Source: an uncultured Porphyromonadaceae bacterium
GTDB lineage: Bacteria > Bacteroidota > Bacteroidia > Bacteroidales > Muribaculaceae
NCBI GenBank assembly: GCA_947174995.1
Contig: CAMWLC010000002.1
Coordinates: forward strand, 27,104 to 91,103
Length of the DNA stretch: 64,000 nucleotides
Direction: 5' to 3'
Both the position numbers and the translations under genes were made by a program. Each line of letters starts with the position of its first letter. The stretch's first letter is position 1. Below, one piece after another: positions 34,177-43,579 of this stretch. The notes beneath the pieces were generated by a model that saw only the letters and a list, made by a program, of their open reading frames with translations, was not told the origin of the DNA and ran no database searches.

Positions 34177-35370
34177 TTAGATTTTGGGTTTTGCGACGGC
34201 CTTGACGCAGAAGGTGTAGTAGAGGAGGTAGGCCACGCCCACTCCCATCACGGTCACGGCTCCGGCCTGGCCCATGGCGTCGGCTGCGAAGCCCATGGCG
34301 AGGGGGAAGATGGTGCCTCCGAAGAGGCCCATGATCATGAGGCCGGACACTTCGTTTTTCTCGTTGGGAGAGAAGATGAGGGCCTGGGAGAAGATGATGG
34401 AGAATACGTTGGAGTTGCCGAAGCCCACGAGGGCGATACCGGTGTAGATGCCCGCCAGGGAGTGGGATACGTAGAGGAGCACGATGGCGGCCACCATCAT
34501 GGCGACGCTGATGCCTAAGAAGAGGCGGGGCGACATATAACGCAATATAACGGCTCCGAGCAGACATCCGGCGGTGCGGAAGATGAAGTAGAGGCTCGTG
34601 GCGAAAGCGGCCTCCTCAAGGGGGAGTGCGAGGCGCTCCATGATGATCTTGGGGGCGGTGGTGTTGGTGCCCACGTCGATGCCGACGTGACACATGATAC
34701 CCAGGAAGCAGAGGAGGATGAAGGGGGTGCCGAGGAGCTTGACACATTCAAGCACGCCCGAGGCCTTGTCAGGGCGTTCCTCCTCGATGGGTGTGCCTCC
34801 GAGCACGGCTATGGAAAGGAAGCTGACCACGGCGTAGATCACGAAGATGGCTCTCCAGCCCAGGCCGAAGGTGGGCATGGCGGCTGTGGCTCCCCACACG
34901 GCCAGAATCGGGGCGAGGAATGAGGCGATGGCCTTTACGAACTGTCCGAAAGTCAGCGTGGAGGCCAGGCGATCAGGGGCGATGAGGTTGGAGACCAGGG
35001 GATTGAGGGAGGTCTGCATGATGGCGTTGCCGATGCCGAGCAGGGAGAAGGCTATGAGCATGGTCCAGTAGCTGTCGCCGAAGATGGGTATCACCAGGGA
35101 GAGGGTGGTGACGCCAAGGGAGACGAGCACCGTGTTCTTGCGGCCGATGCGGTTCATCAGCATCCCCGTGGGCACGGAGAAGATGAGAAACCAGAAGAAT
35201 ACGAGCGAGGGGAAGAGGTTGGCTTGGGAGTCGGTGAGGCCGAGGTCTTTCTGCACATAGTTGGAGGCGGTGCCCACCAGGTCGACGAAGCCCATGGCGA
35301 AGAAGCAGAGCATCACCGGGATAATCTGCAGCATGGTGCTTTTCTTGGGTGCGGATATTGTCTGGGACAT
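34177..35370 (-). CDS. MFS sugar (probably fructose) permease
   Basis: The 397-residue inner-membrane protein has about 12 transmembrane segments and the FucP/GluP-like signature (MLCFFAMGFVDLVGTASNYV, a conserved RIGRKNT loop after TM2-3, QTSLNPLVSNL in TM4-5). These proteins are proton-coupled monosaccharide importers. The context, directly between GH32 and fructokinase, points to uptake of free fructose. It lies 64 bp downstream of GH32 with a CU-rich stretch in between. Confidence 0.92.
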   Translation of the reverse strand: MSQTISAPKKSTMLQIIPVMLCFFAMGFVDLVGTASNYVQKDLGLTDSQANLFPSLVFFWFLIFSVPTGMLMNRIGRKNTVLVSLGVTTLSLVIPIFGDSYWTMLIAFSLLGIGNAIMQTSLNPLVSNLIAPDRLASTLTFGQFVKAIASFLAPILAVWGATAAMPTFGLGWRAIFVIYAVVSFLSIAVLGGTPIEEERPDKASGVLECVKLLGTPFILLCFLGIMCHVGIDVGTNTTAPKIIMERLALPLEEAAFATSLYFIFRTAGCLLGAVILRYMSPRLFLGISVAMMVAAIVLLYVSHSLAGIYTGIALVGFGNSNVFSIIFSQALIFSPNEKNEVSGLMIMGLFGGTIFPLAMGFAADAMGQAGAVTVMGVGVAYLLYYTFCVKAVAKPKI

Positions 35371-35434
35371 TTCGGGAATGGTTTTTAGATGTAAAAGGGA
35401 GGAGAGAGGAGATAGAAAGAGAAATGGTGAGGGA

Positions 35435-37276
35435 TTATTTCGTCTTGACGGAATAGATCTTGAGATTGCTGAGGCGTGCGGAGCCGTCGGCCGAAAGGGA
35501 GAGGTTGAGGTAGGGCTCGTTGGGGAACACCAGGTTGGTCATGACGAAGCGGCCGTTGTTGCCGAAGAGCTCGATGCTGCTGCGGTCCACGAAGAGGCGG
35601 AGCGACACCTTGCCGTCGGTCTCGAACGTCGGGGAGACGGTCACTGCGGGGAAGTTCTCGCTGAAGTCCACCACGCCGCTCTTGGTGCGGTCGAAGCTCA
35701 TGGTGTGGTTAGCGGCGTCATATACCATCACCACCTTGTCGCCGAGCTTGTTGGAAAGAGTGAGTTCCACTTTGGATCCGGCGGCAGCCTCAAGATCGGC
35801 CACGATCTCGCAGAGGCCCTCCGTGGAAGCGGGGATGTTGAAGGATGTGGCTTTGCGGCCGAGCTTCTTGCCGGAAGCGGATACCACGGTCTTGTCGCGG
35901 AGGGCGAGCATTTCGGGGGAGGGGACGGAGGCCACGTAGAGTTCGCCGTCGGGAGCGGTGAATATCTCCATCTCGCGGGGCAGGGTGTTGGCGCTGCGGT
36001 ATTGCGAGGTGGGGACTTCGGCCGCATATTCCCAGTTGCTCATCCAGCCGATGACGGTGCGGCGGTCATCGGGGGCGCCGCTCCAGCTGACAGTGGCGTA
36101 GTGGTCCTTGCCGAAGTCAAGCCATTTGGTCGGTATGGTGCCGTCGGCGAGAGTGTCTGATTTGAAGGTCTTGCCGTCGAACTCACCGATGAAATACTGC
36201 GTGGCGCTGCCGCCGAAAGGTCCGCCGGGATTGAGGTTGCATAGAAGCACCCACTTCTCCGTGCCGTTGCCGTCTACGGGAAGACGGAACAGGTCGGGAC
36301 ACTCCCACACGCCACCCTGGGCTGCTATACCCTTGCCGAAAGCGCTCTGGAGAGTCCAGGTCTTGAGGTCGGGAGAGGTGAAGAAGAGCATCTCATGGTC
36401 GAGGGCATGAGCCAGGACGAGGTTCCACTCCTTGGTCTCCTCGTTCCAGAACATATTGGGGTCTCTCGCCTCGGATTCGAGAGTGAGGATGGGGTTGCCG
36501 CCGAAGACCTCGAAAGTGGTGCCGTTGTCATGGCTGACGGCCATGCTCTGCATCTGGTTGGTGCCGGCTGAGGTATACAGGGCCACCACGGCGTCCTTGC
36601 CGACCCCGGCCGTGCCATCATGGTCAATGACGGCGCTGCCGGAGAAGATGGAGCCCAGACCGTCGGGGCGCAGGGCCTCCGGCTCATGCTCCCAGTTGAT
36701 GAGGTCCTCGGATGTCGAATGACCCCATGACATGTTCTGCCATTTCGAACCGTAGGGATTGTGCTGGTAATAGAGGTGCCACTTGCCATCCTTGTAGAAC
36801 ATGCCGTTGGGGTCATTCATCCAACCGTATAGGGGGGTATGGTGGAATACGGGGCGGTATTTGAGCTCGCGGTTGGAGGTGTCAAAGGTGTCGGAGAGAT
36901 ACATGTTTGACCACGCCACATCCTCGCTTGCCTCACGGACGCTTGCGCGTCCCTGGGGAGTCACGATGTCGAGCACCACGTTCTTGCCCTTGTAGGGGGT
37001 GAGGTCGTAGGGCACGGTGAAGTCCGTCTTGTTCTTGGCCAGACGGATATAGAAGGTGTCGGCGATCTTGCCGTCGACGAGCACATTGACGCGTGCGTCA
37101 TCGATGCTCTCCTGCACGGGGAGGATCAGGAAGGGGGCGTTGCCCGTGACGCGCACCAGAGTGTTGTTGACCCCGAGATGGGAGACCTCCAGACCGTCGG
37201 CTGCATTTGCCATAGCCGGTAACATCATTAGGCCTGCGGCTATTGCGGCCGCCAGGCGGGTGTGGGGAATGTTCAT
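35435..37276 (-). CDS. GH32 fructan exo-hydrolase, canonical
   Basis: The 613-residue exported enzyme has a type I signal peptide (residues 1-25, cut after MANA) with no lipobox, so probably periplasmic. An N-terminal beta-sandwich extension (residues 30-140) precedes the five-bladed GH32 propeller. All catalytic motifs are intact: nucleophile D155 in GWMNDPNGMF, RDP in EARDPNMFW, and acid/base Glu in WECPDLF. A C-terminal GH32 beta-sandwich follows (SIELFGNNGRFVMTN). It should release fructose from levan or inulin oligosaccharides. It is first in the leftward operon and divergent from the sensor gene. Confidence 0.94.
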   Translation of the reverse strand: MNIPHTRLAAAIAAGLMMLPAMANAADGLEVSHLGVNNTLVRVTGNAPFLILPVQESIDDARVNVLVDGKIADTFYIRLAKNKTDFTVPYDLTPYKGKNVVLDIVTPQGRASVREASEDVAWSNMYLSDTFDTSNRELKYRPVFHHTPLYGWMNDPNGMFYKDGKWHLYYQHNPYGSKWQNMSWGHSTSEDLINWEHEPEALRPDGLGSIFSGSAVIDHDGTAGVGKDAVVALYTSAGTNQMQSMAVSHDNGTTFEVFGGNPILTLESEARDPNMFWNEETKEWNLVLAHALDHEMLFFTSPDLKTWTLQSAFGKGIAAQGGVWECPDLFRLPVDGNGTEKWVLLCNLNPGGPFGGSATQYFIGEFDGKTFKSDTLADGTIPTKWLDFGKDHYATVSWSGAPDDRRTVIGWMSNWEYAAEVPTSQYRSANTLPREMEIFTAPDGELYVASVPSPEMLALRDKTVVSASGKKLGRKATSFNIPASTEGLCEIVADLEAAAGSKVELTLSNKLGDKVVMVYDAANHTMSFDRTKSGVVDFSENFPAVTVSPTFETDGKVSLRLFVDRSSIELFGNNGRFVMTNLVFPNEPYLNLSLSADGSARLSNLKIYSVKTK

Positions 37277-37322
37277 TTTTTCTGTATCGGTTGAATTTTA
37301 GTATTTTCGTTTTTTCACGGTG

Positions 37323-37330
37323 CAAAACTA
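37323..37330 (-). promoter_or_regulatory. -7 element of the GH32-permease-fructokinase operon
   Basis: Minus strand TAGTTTTG followed by CACC. No good -33 lies 19-21 nt upstream, as often seen for activator-dependent promoters. Start near 37316. Confidence 0.45.
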
Positions 37331-37409
37331 ATAAAATACCACATTGTGATGTTAGTACAAATCATGCGTTGAGTATGATAAATGTTGCGCGTCATAAAAA
37401 ATTATAGCA

Positions 37410-37445
37410 TTTGCACCCTTATTAATAGAAAAATGTTTATATTTG
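37410..37445 (+). promoter_or_regulatory. Predicted promoter of the fructan sensor gene
   Basis: -7 TATATTTG (37438-37445), upstream TTTG (37410-37413) at a long 24-nt spacing. ATTTGCACCC is duplicated exactly at 37409-37418 and 37441-37450. Confidence 0.45.
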
Positions 37446-37501
37446 CACCCCGAAGGGGTCAATGTGACTCATGTTAACCTTGCCTTACTAATCAGAACGT
37501 C

Positions 37502-40264
37502 ATGCACAAACTCCATAGACTGATACCTGTCCTCTGCGGCACTCTCCTGGTGATGCTCACCCTGGGGTGCTGTTCCGAATCCCGGAAGACATACCGCATA
37601 GGCGTGTCGCAATGCAGCAGCGACGACTGGCGCTCGAAGATGAACGACGAGATCCGGCGCGAGATGCTGCTCCACGAGGATGCCGACATCGAAATCCGCT
37701 CCGCCGATGACAGCAGCGAGAAGCAGATAGCCGACATCAAGTACTTTCTCGACAACGATTTCGATATCATCATAGCCGCCCCCAACGAGATGGACGCCCT
37801 CTCCCCGGTGATAGCCGAGGTGTACAAACGCGGGGTGCCGGTGGTGCTCTTTGACCGCACCATCCACGGCGACACCTATACGGCCCATATAGAGGTGGAC
37901 AACGAGCAACTTGGAGCCTCCGCCGCACAGTATGTGTCGCATCTCCTTGGCCCCGGAGTGAAGGCTCTGGAGATAAAGGGTCTCGGGGGCTCATCTCCGG
38001 CCGCCCTGCGCCACAAGGGCTTTCAGGAAACTTTCGCCCGCAACGGAGGCGAGGTGGTGGCCTCGGCCGAAGGGAAGTGGAACCAGGAGACGGCCGAGGC
38101 CGTAATGGACTCCATGCTCCGCCTTCACCCGGAGGCGCAGGTGGTGTTCGCACATAACGACCGCATGGCCATCGGGGCCTCCAACGCCGCCCGTCGCGCC
38201 GGACGCAAGGATATAAAGGTGATAGGTGTGGACGGCGCCCCCGAAATAGGCATCAAGGCAGTCACCGACAGCATCATAGACGCCACATTCCTCTATCCCA
38301 CCGAGGGACACCTCCTCGTGCAGACCGCCCTGAAGATTCTCAAGGGTGAGCCATACGAGCGCGAAACCCTGCTCCCGGCCTCCTCGGCCGTGGATCGCTC
38401 CAATGCCGACATCCTCCTGATTCAAGACCGCTCCCTGAAGGCCGAGACCGACAGGATGCTGGGTCTAAAGACCCAGATAGATGACTTCTGGGCCCGACAT
38501 TCGGCCCAGACCTCCCTATTCTACGCCTCCATAGTGATACTGGTGCTGCTCTTTGGCCTGGTGTTCGTGATGCTCCGCTCCTTCTGGGCCCAGAGGCGCC
38601 ATCAGGAAGCCCTGCTCGAGAAGAACAGGCTTCTCGAGGAGGAGCGAGACAAGCAGAAGGAGCTCAACGACCGCCTTGAGGAGGCCACGCAGACCAAGTT
38701 GACGTTTTTCACCAACGTCTCCCATGACCTGCGCACGCCCCTGACCCTCATCGCCGAGCCGGTGGCCCAGATGCAGGACGCCCCCAACCTTACTCCCCGC
38801 CAGCAGACCCTCATGAAGATAGCCGACAAGAATGTAAGGATACTTCACCGTCTCATAAACCAGATACTTGACTTCCGGAAATACGAGAACTCCCGCCTCG
38901 ACCTCAATCCGGAGGAGGTGGATCTTAACCGTGTCATACCCGACTGGATGGACTCCTTCTATGCCCTGGCCCGCAAGCGTGACCTGCATCTATCCTTCGA
39001 GGGACCCTCCGACAAGGAGTCTCCCCTCCCCGTGGCGATGGATGTGGAGAAGATTGAGAGGGTGTTCTTCAACCTCCTTTCCAACGCCTTCAAGCACACT
39101 CCGGCCAACGGTAGCATCACCGTGGCCTACGGAGTGAAGGACGACACGCTGACTCTGAGTGTCAGCGACACGGGAGAGGGTATCGGCGAGGAGGACATCG
39201 ACAAGATTTTCGACCGCTTCTATCAGGTGGATCGCGTGCATCCCCACGGTTCCGGCATCGGACTCTCCCTCTCCAAGGCCTTCATCGAGATGCACGGAGG
39301 CACCATAAGCGTAGAGAGCACTCCCGGCAAGGGCTCCGTCTTTACTGTCAGGATGCCCGTGCGCCATGTGGCCGCCGAGGTCACCGACCACGAGAAGAGC
39401 ATCTCGCAGGCCGACGTGCAGGCCGAGTTGACCCCCATCAACGCTGACATAACGTTTGACTCGGACCGCCCGCTGGTGCTCGTGATAGACGACAACCGCG
39501 ACATCCGTCAGCTCGTCGGGGAGCTGCTCAACGACAATTACAACGTCATCACGGCTTCCGACGGGGTCGAGGGTGTGAAGCGGGCTGTGAAATATGTGCC
39601 CGACCTGATCATCTGCGACGTCATGATGCCCGTGATGGATGGTCTGGAGTGCTGCCGGCGTCTCAAGCAGGAGGTGGCCACCTCGCATATCCCGGTGCTG
39701 ATGCTCACGGCCTGCACCATGGACGAGCAGCGCGTGCAGGGCTACGAGAGCGGTGCTGACGGCTACCTATCCAAACCCTTCTCCGGGGCCGTGCTGAAGG
39801 CACGCTGCGAGAGCCTGATAGCCAACCGCAAGCGCATACGCGAGCTATGGTCCGCCCCTGTGCCCCAAGCAGCCGCCCCCGCTCCGGCTCCCGCCTCGGT
39901 GAAGAAGGAGATGGCGCCGGGAGGACGCGACATCGACAGCGACTTCTACCGCAGGTTTCTGGAGATCTTCACCCCCGAAATGGGCAACTCCGAACTCTCG
40001 GTCGACGGGCTGGCCTCTCGCATGGGCCTGGAGCGCACGCAGTTCTACCGCAAGATAAAATCGCTCACCAACTACTCCCCGGTGGAGCTCATGCGCACCC
40101 TGCGCCTGAACAAGGCCCGCACCCTTCTGACTACCACCGACACCTCCATCAGCGAAATCGGATATGCCGTGGGATTCTCCACCCCGGCCTATTTCACCAA
40201 ATGCTACCGCACCGCATACGGCGAGACCCCCACGGAAACGCGCGAACATTCCGCCGGGAAATGA
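37502..40264 (+). CDS. Hybrid two-component sensor with periplasmic fructose-type domain
   Basis: The 920-residue single-chain regulator starts with a hydrophobic signal and a periplasmic type I binding-protein domain (residues ~28-320: YRIGVSQCSSDDWRSKMNDE, NDFDIIIAAPNEMD, VVLFDRTIHGD). A membrane helix is at ~337-360. Histidine kinase parts are H408 in NVSHDLRTPLTL and an ATPase domain (NLLSNAFKHTP, DTGEGI, GSGIGLSLSKAF). A receiver has D706 in ICDVMMPVMDG. An AraC-type DNA-binding end is at ~820-915. This architecture matches Bacteroides BT1754, whose domain binds fructose and switches on the fructan locus. It sits between the two arms it should control. Confidence 0.95.
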   Translation: MHKLHRLIPVLCGTLLVMLTLGCCSESRKTYRIGVSQCSSDDWRSKMNDEIRREMLLHEDADIEIRSADDSSEKQIADIKYFLDNDFDIIIAAPNEMDALSPVIAEVYKRGVPVVLFDRTIHGDTYTAHIEVDNEQLGASAAQYVSHLLGPGVKALEIKGLGGSSPAALRHKGFQETFARNGGEVVASAEGKWNQETAEAVMDSMLRLHPEAQVVFAHNDRMAIGASNAARRAGRKDIKVIGVDGAPEIGIKAVTDSIIDATFLYPTEGHLLVQTALKILKGEPYERETLLPASSAVDRSNADILLIQDRSLKAETDRMLGLKTQIDDFWARHSAQTSLFYASIVILVLLFGLVFVMLRSFWAQRRHQEALLEKNRLLEEERDKQKELNDRLEEATQTKLTFFTNVSHDLRTPLTLIAEPVAQMQDAPNLTPRQQTLMKIADKNVRILHRLINQILDFRKYENSRLDLNPEEVDLNRVIPDWMDSFYALARKRDLHLSFEGPSDKESPLPVAMDVEKIERVFFNLLSNAFKHTPANGSITVAYGVKDDTLTLSVSDTGEGIGEEDIDKIFDRFYQVDRVHPHGSGIGLSLSKAFIEMHGGTISVESTPGKGSVFTVRMPVRHVAAEVTDHEKSISQADVQAELTPINADITFDSDRPLVLVIDDNRDIRQLVGELLNDNYNVITASDGVEGVKRAVKYVPDLIICDVMMPVMDGLECCRRLKQEVATSHIPVLMLTACTMDEQRVQGYESGADGYLSKPFSGAVLKARCESLIANRKRIRELWSAPVPQAAAPAPAPASVKKEMAPGGRDIDSDFYRRFLEIFTPEMGNSELSVDGLASRMGLERTQFYRKIKSLTNYSPVELMRTLRLNKARTLLTTTDTSISEIGYAVGFSTPAYFTKCYRTAYGETPTETREHSAGK

Positions 40265-40294
40265 CCCCGGACTCCATTTTTGACATCATCTGCA

Positions 40295-40330
40295 CTCCGG
40301 TGTGCCATTGCGGCACGCCGGAGCTTTTTT
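40295..40330 (+). terminator. Terminator of the sensor gene
   Basis: A 12-bp stem, 40295-40306 with 40312-40323, loop ATTGC, followed by a T6 run. Confidence 0.88.
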
Positions 40331-40478
40331 GAGGCGTGGTCAGGTCTTTTGAGCAAATTTTCCGCAAAAGATGTAACTAAATAATCAAAAATGTTGGGAA
40401 ATGTATTACAAATCGTGCATCTCACGGTTTGTTATAGTCGCGGCAACATGATTTATAAGCGGAAATCTTCATGACTGT

Positions 40479-40486
40479 TAATTTTG
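40479..40486 (+). promoter_or_regulatory. Candidate -7 element of the SusC-D operon
   Basis: TAATTTTG lies 32 bp before the susC-like ATG, start near 40493. The -33 position lacks TTTG, which suits control by an activator such as the adjacent sensor. Confidence 0.4.
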
Positions 40487-40518
40487 CGGCCAAAGCAACT
40501 AAACTAAAACCAACTAAC

Positions 40519-43500
40519 ATGAAGAAAGCAATCCTCAGCGCCTTTCTGATGCTTGTAATGGCAATCACGGCGTATGCACAGGACATCACTGTGCAGGGAA
40601 CTGTCATTTCGCGTATAGACGACGAGCCGCTGATCGGCGCGACCGTCTTATGCGAAGTCACCCACCAGGGCACCGCCACGGACCTGGACGGCAACTTCAC
40701 CCTCACCGTCCCCCGGGGCTCGGTGCTCAAGGTGTCATACATCGGCTATCAGACCGTAGAGGTCAAGGCCGAGCCCAAGATGTCGATCTTTATGGAAGAC
40801 GACAACGCCCAGCTCGACGAGCTTGTGGTGGTGGGTTATCAGACCGTCCGCAAGGCCGACCTCACGGGCGCCGTCTCGGTGATGAACATGAAGGAGCCCC
40901 TCAGCGAGAACTCCGGCAACATCATGAGCTCCATGTCTGGCAAGCTCCCCGGCGTGAATGTAGTGCCTGACGCCGCTCCCGGCGGCACCGGCTCCATCCG
41001 CGTGCGCGGTATGTCTACGGCCAACTCCAGCAACGATCCCCTCTACATCATCGACGGAGTGCCCACCGACAACCTGAACTGCATCAACCCCAGCGACATC
41101 GAGAGCATGCAGGTGCTCAAGGACGCCGCTTCGGCCTCCATCTACGGTTCGCGCGCCGCCAACGGCGTGGTCATCATCACCACCAAGCACGGCAAGGGCG
41201 ACCGCATGAGCATCAACGTCAACTACGCCATCACCGCCCAGACCATCGCCAAGCGCTACAAGATGCTTGACGCCACGCAGTGGGGCGAGGCTTACTGGAC
41301 CGCGTCGCGCAACGCCGGCCTGACCCCCTCTTTCCCGCAGCTCTACGGTAGCGGCGAGACTCCGCAGCTCATGCAGTTCGTAGGTGGAAATCCCAACTTC
41401 CCCACCACCAACACCGACTGGCAGGACCAGGTCTACCAGACCGCCTGGACCAACAATCTGACCGCCTCCATCTCCAACAACACCGAGAAAGGCTCCGTGC
41501 TCCTCTCGCTCAACTACATCAACCAGACCGGTAATATCGTATCCTCCTTCTACCGCCGCTTCTCGGGCCGTCTGAACTCACGCTATGACTTCAACAAGTA
41601 CATCTCCGTGGGCGAGAATCTCGTGATCGCCAACTGGAAAAACCGTGGTGTGGACGTAGCCGGCGACCGCGGTATCCCCTTCACGGCCATGAGCCAGCAT
41701 CCCGCGCTCCCCGTGCGCGGTCTCGACGGCGAGTGGGCGCGTCCCCTCGAGCTTATCGGCTCCGACCTCGCCAACCCCGTGCAGCTTATCGAGAACGCCC
41801 AGGACAATGACCTTCAGAACTGGCGCATACTCGGCAACGCCTTCCTTGAGGTGCGTCCCGTGGAGGGCCTCACCCTCAAGACCAACCTCGGCATCGAGCA
41901 CAGCCAGTACTTCAACAACACCCTGGGCCGCCGCGTCAATCCCGGTGATGTCAACTCCATGACCAGCGTCTACGGCCAGGGCGACACCTGGACCTGGACC
42001 AACACCGCCAACTACCACAAGGTCTTCAACGATGTACACCACCTGACAGCCCTCATCGGCACAGAGGCCATCGGATACACCTTCCGCGATCTGAGCGCGA
42101 GCCGCGAGGACTATATGTTTGAGGACACCGACTTCATGCAGGTGGGCGCCGGCTCCGGCACCCGCAACAATGGTGGCGGCAAGACCCAGTGGAGCGTATT
42201 CTCCCTCTTCGCAAAGGTGGACTACAATTATGCCGACCGCTACCTGGCCTCCTTCACCATCCGCCGCGACGAAAACTCCCGCTTCGCCAAGGGCCACCGC
42301 GCAGGTGTGTTCCCCGCCTTCTCACTGGCATGGCGTCCCTCTGCGGAGGCCTTCTGGAAGCAGAACGACATCCTCACAGACCTGAAGATCCGCTACTCCT
42401 GGGGTCAGAACGGTAACGCCAACATCCCGCCCCTCTACCCCACCTACTCCACCTATATCGTCAACACCGGTAACGGCGCGTATGACATCACCGGCACCAA
42501 CTCCCAGACCACTCCCGGCATCACGCTGGCCTCCTCGGGCAATCCCGACCTGAAGTGGGAGACCACCACGCAGAACAACATCGGTGTGGACCTGCAGTTC
42601 TTCGGCGGAAGCCTCAACCTCACTGCCGACTACTACATCAAGAAGACCACCGACATGCTCACCATTCCGCCGGCGCTCGACGTGGCGGGTGAGAACGCCG
42701 CCATCTGGCTCAACACCGGCGACATGAAGAACACCGGTTGGGAGGTCTCCCTGGCTTACCTCAGCCCGCAGTACGGCGACTTCTCCTGGAACGGTTCGAT
42801 CAACATCTCGCAGTACAAGAACAAGCTGGAGCGCCTCAACTCCGTGCAGAAGTTCGTCGGCGGCGACACGCGCCTGATTCCCGGCGAGGCCATGGGCGTC
42901 TACTACGGCTATGTGTGTGACGGCATCTTCCAGAATGCCGCAGAAGTGGCCAACCACGCCGCCCAGACCGGCGCCGCCCCGGGCCGCCTCATCTACCGCG
43001 ACCTCGACGGCAACGGCGTCATCGACGAGAACGACCGCTGCATCATCGGCAACCCCAACCCCGACCTCTCCCTGGGTCTCAACCTGACGTTCAAGTACAA
43101 GGCCCTCTCCCTTGACATGTTCTTCTCCGGCGACTTCGGCCAGGACGCCATCAACCACATGAAGCGCCAGCTCTACTCCATGAGCTTCGGCAACCTCGCC
43201 ACCAACCGCAGCGTGGAGGTGCTCAACGCCTGGACTCCGCAGAACACCGGCAGCGACATCCCCGCCCTCTCGCTCACCGACGACAACAACGAGGCCCGCT
43301 TCTCCAGCTACTACGTGCAGAACGCCTCCTACCTGAAGATGAAGTATCTCCGCCTCTCCTACACCTTCCCCGAGAAGTGGGCCAAGGCTATCGGAGGCCG
43401 GAACATCGACGTCTTCGGCCAGGTAGAGAACCTCTTCACCATCACCAAATACAAAGGACTCGACCCCGAGTTGCTCCCCGGCGAATACGGCTCGCTCATC

Positions 43501-43560
43501 GACAACGGCGCCTATCCCCGTCCCCGCAGCTTCACACTCGGCGTAAACCTCCAGTTCTAA
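40519..43560 (+). CDS. SusC-like TonB-dependent transporter (fructan)
   Basis: I use the ATG at 40519 (1013 residues), which begins MKKAILSAFLMLVMAITAYA, a signal peptide. The further upstream ATG at 40471 would precede the candidate promoter's start site. A CarboxypepD_reg-like domain (residues ~22-95, GTVISRIDDEPLIGATVL) leads to a TonB-box-like DELVVVGYQTV. A plug (SIRVRGMSTANSSNDPLYII) and a 22-strand barrel ending in FTLGVNLQF follow. It imports fructo-oligosaccharides across the outer membrane as the SusD partner. The SusD-like gene starts 19 bp downstream. Confidence 0.95.
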   Translation: MKKAILSAFLMLVMAITAYAQDITVQGTVISRIDDEPLIGATVLCEVTHQGTATDLDGNFTLTVPRGSVLKVSYIGYQTVEVKAEPKMSIFMEDDNAQLDELVVVGYQTVRKADLTGAVSVMNMKEPLSENSGNIMSSMSGKLPGVNVVPDAAPGGTGSIRVRGMSTANSSNDPLYIIDGVPTDNLNCINPSDIESMQVLKDAASASIYGSRAANGVVIITTKHGKGDRMSINVNYAITAQTIAKRYKMLDATQWGEAYWTASRNAGLTPSFPQLYGSGETPQLMQFVGGNPNFPTTNTDWQDQVYQTAWTNNLTASISNNTEKGSVLLSLNYINQTGNIVSSFYRRFSGRLNSRYDFNKYISVGENLVIANWKNRGVDVAGDRGIPFTAMSQHPALPVRGLDGEWARPLELIGSDLANPVQLIENAQDNDLQNWRILGNAFLEVRPVEGLTLKTNLGIEHSQYFNNTLGRRVNPGDVNSMTSVYGQGDTWTWTNTANYHKVFNDVHHLTALIGTEAIGYTFRDLSASREDYMFEDTDFMQVGAGSGTRNNGGGKTQWSVFSLFAKVDYNYADRYLASFTIRRDENSRFAKGHRAGVFPAFSLAWRPSAEAFWKQNDILTDLKIRYSWGQNGNANIPPLYPTYSTYIVNTGNGAYDITGTNSQTTPGITLASSGNPDLKWETTTQNNIGVDLQFFGGSLNLTADYYIKKTTDMLTIPPALDVAGENAAIWLNTGDMKNTGWEVSLAYLSPQYGDFSWNGSINISQYKNKLERLNSVQKFVGGDTRLIPGEAMGVYYGYVCDGIFQNAAEVANHAAQTGAAPGRLIYRDLDGNGVIDENDRCIIGNPNPDLSLGLNLTFKYKALSLDMFFSGDFGQDAINHMKRQLYSMSFGNLATNRSVEVLNAWTPQNTGSDIPALSLTDDNNEARFSSYYVQNASYLKMKYLRLSYTFPEKWAKAIGGRNIDVFGQVENLFTITKYKGLDPELLPGEYGSLIDNGAYPRPRSFTLGVNLQF

Positions 43561-43579
43561 TCCAATCAAGCAACCACAC

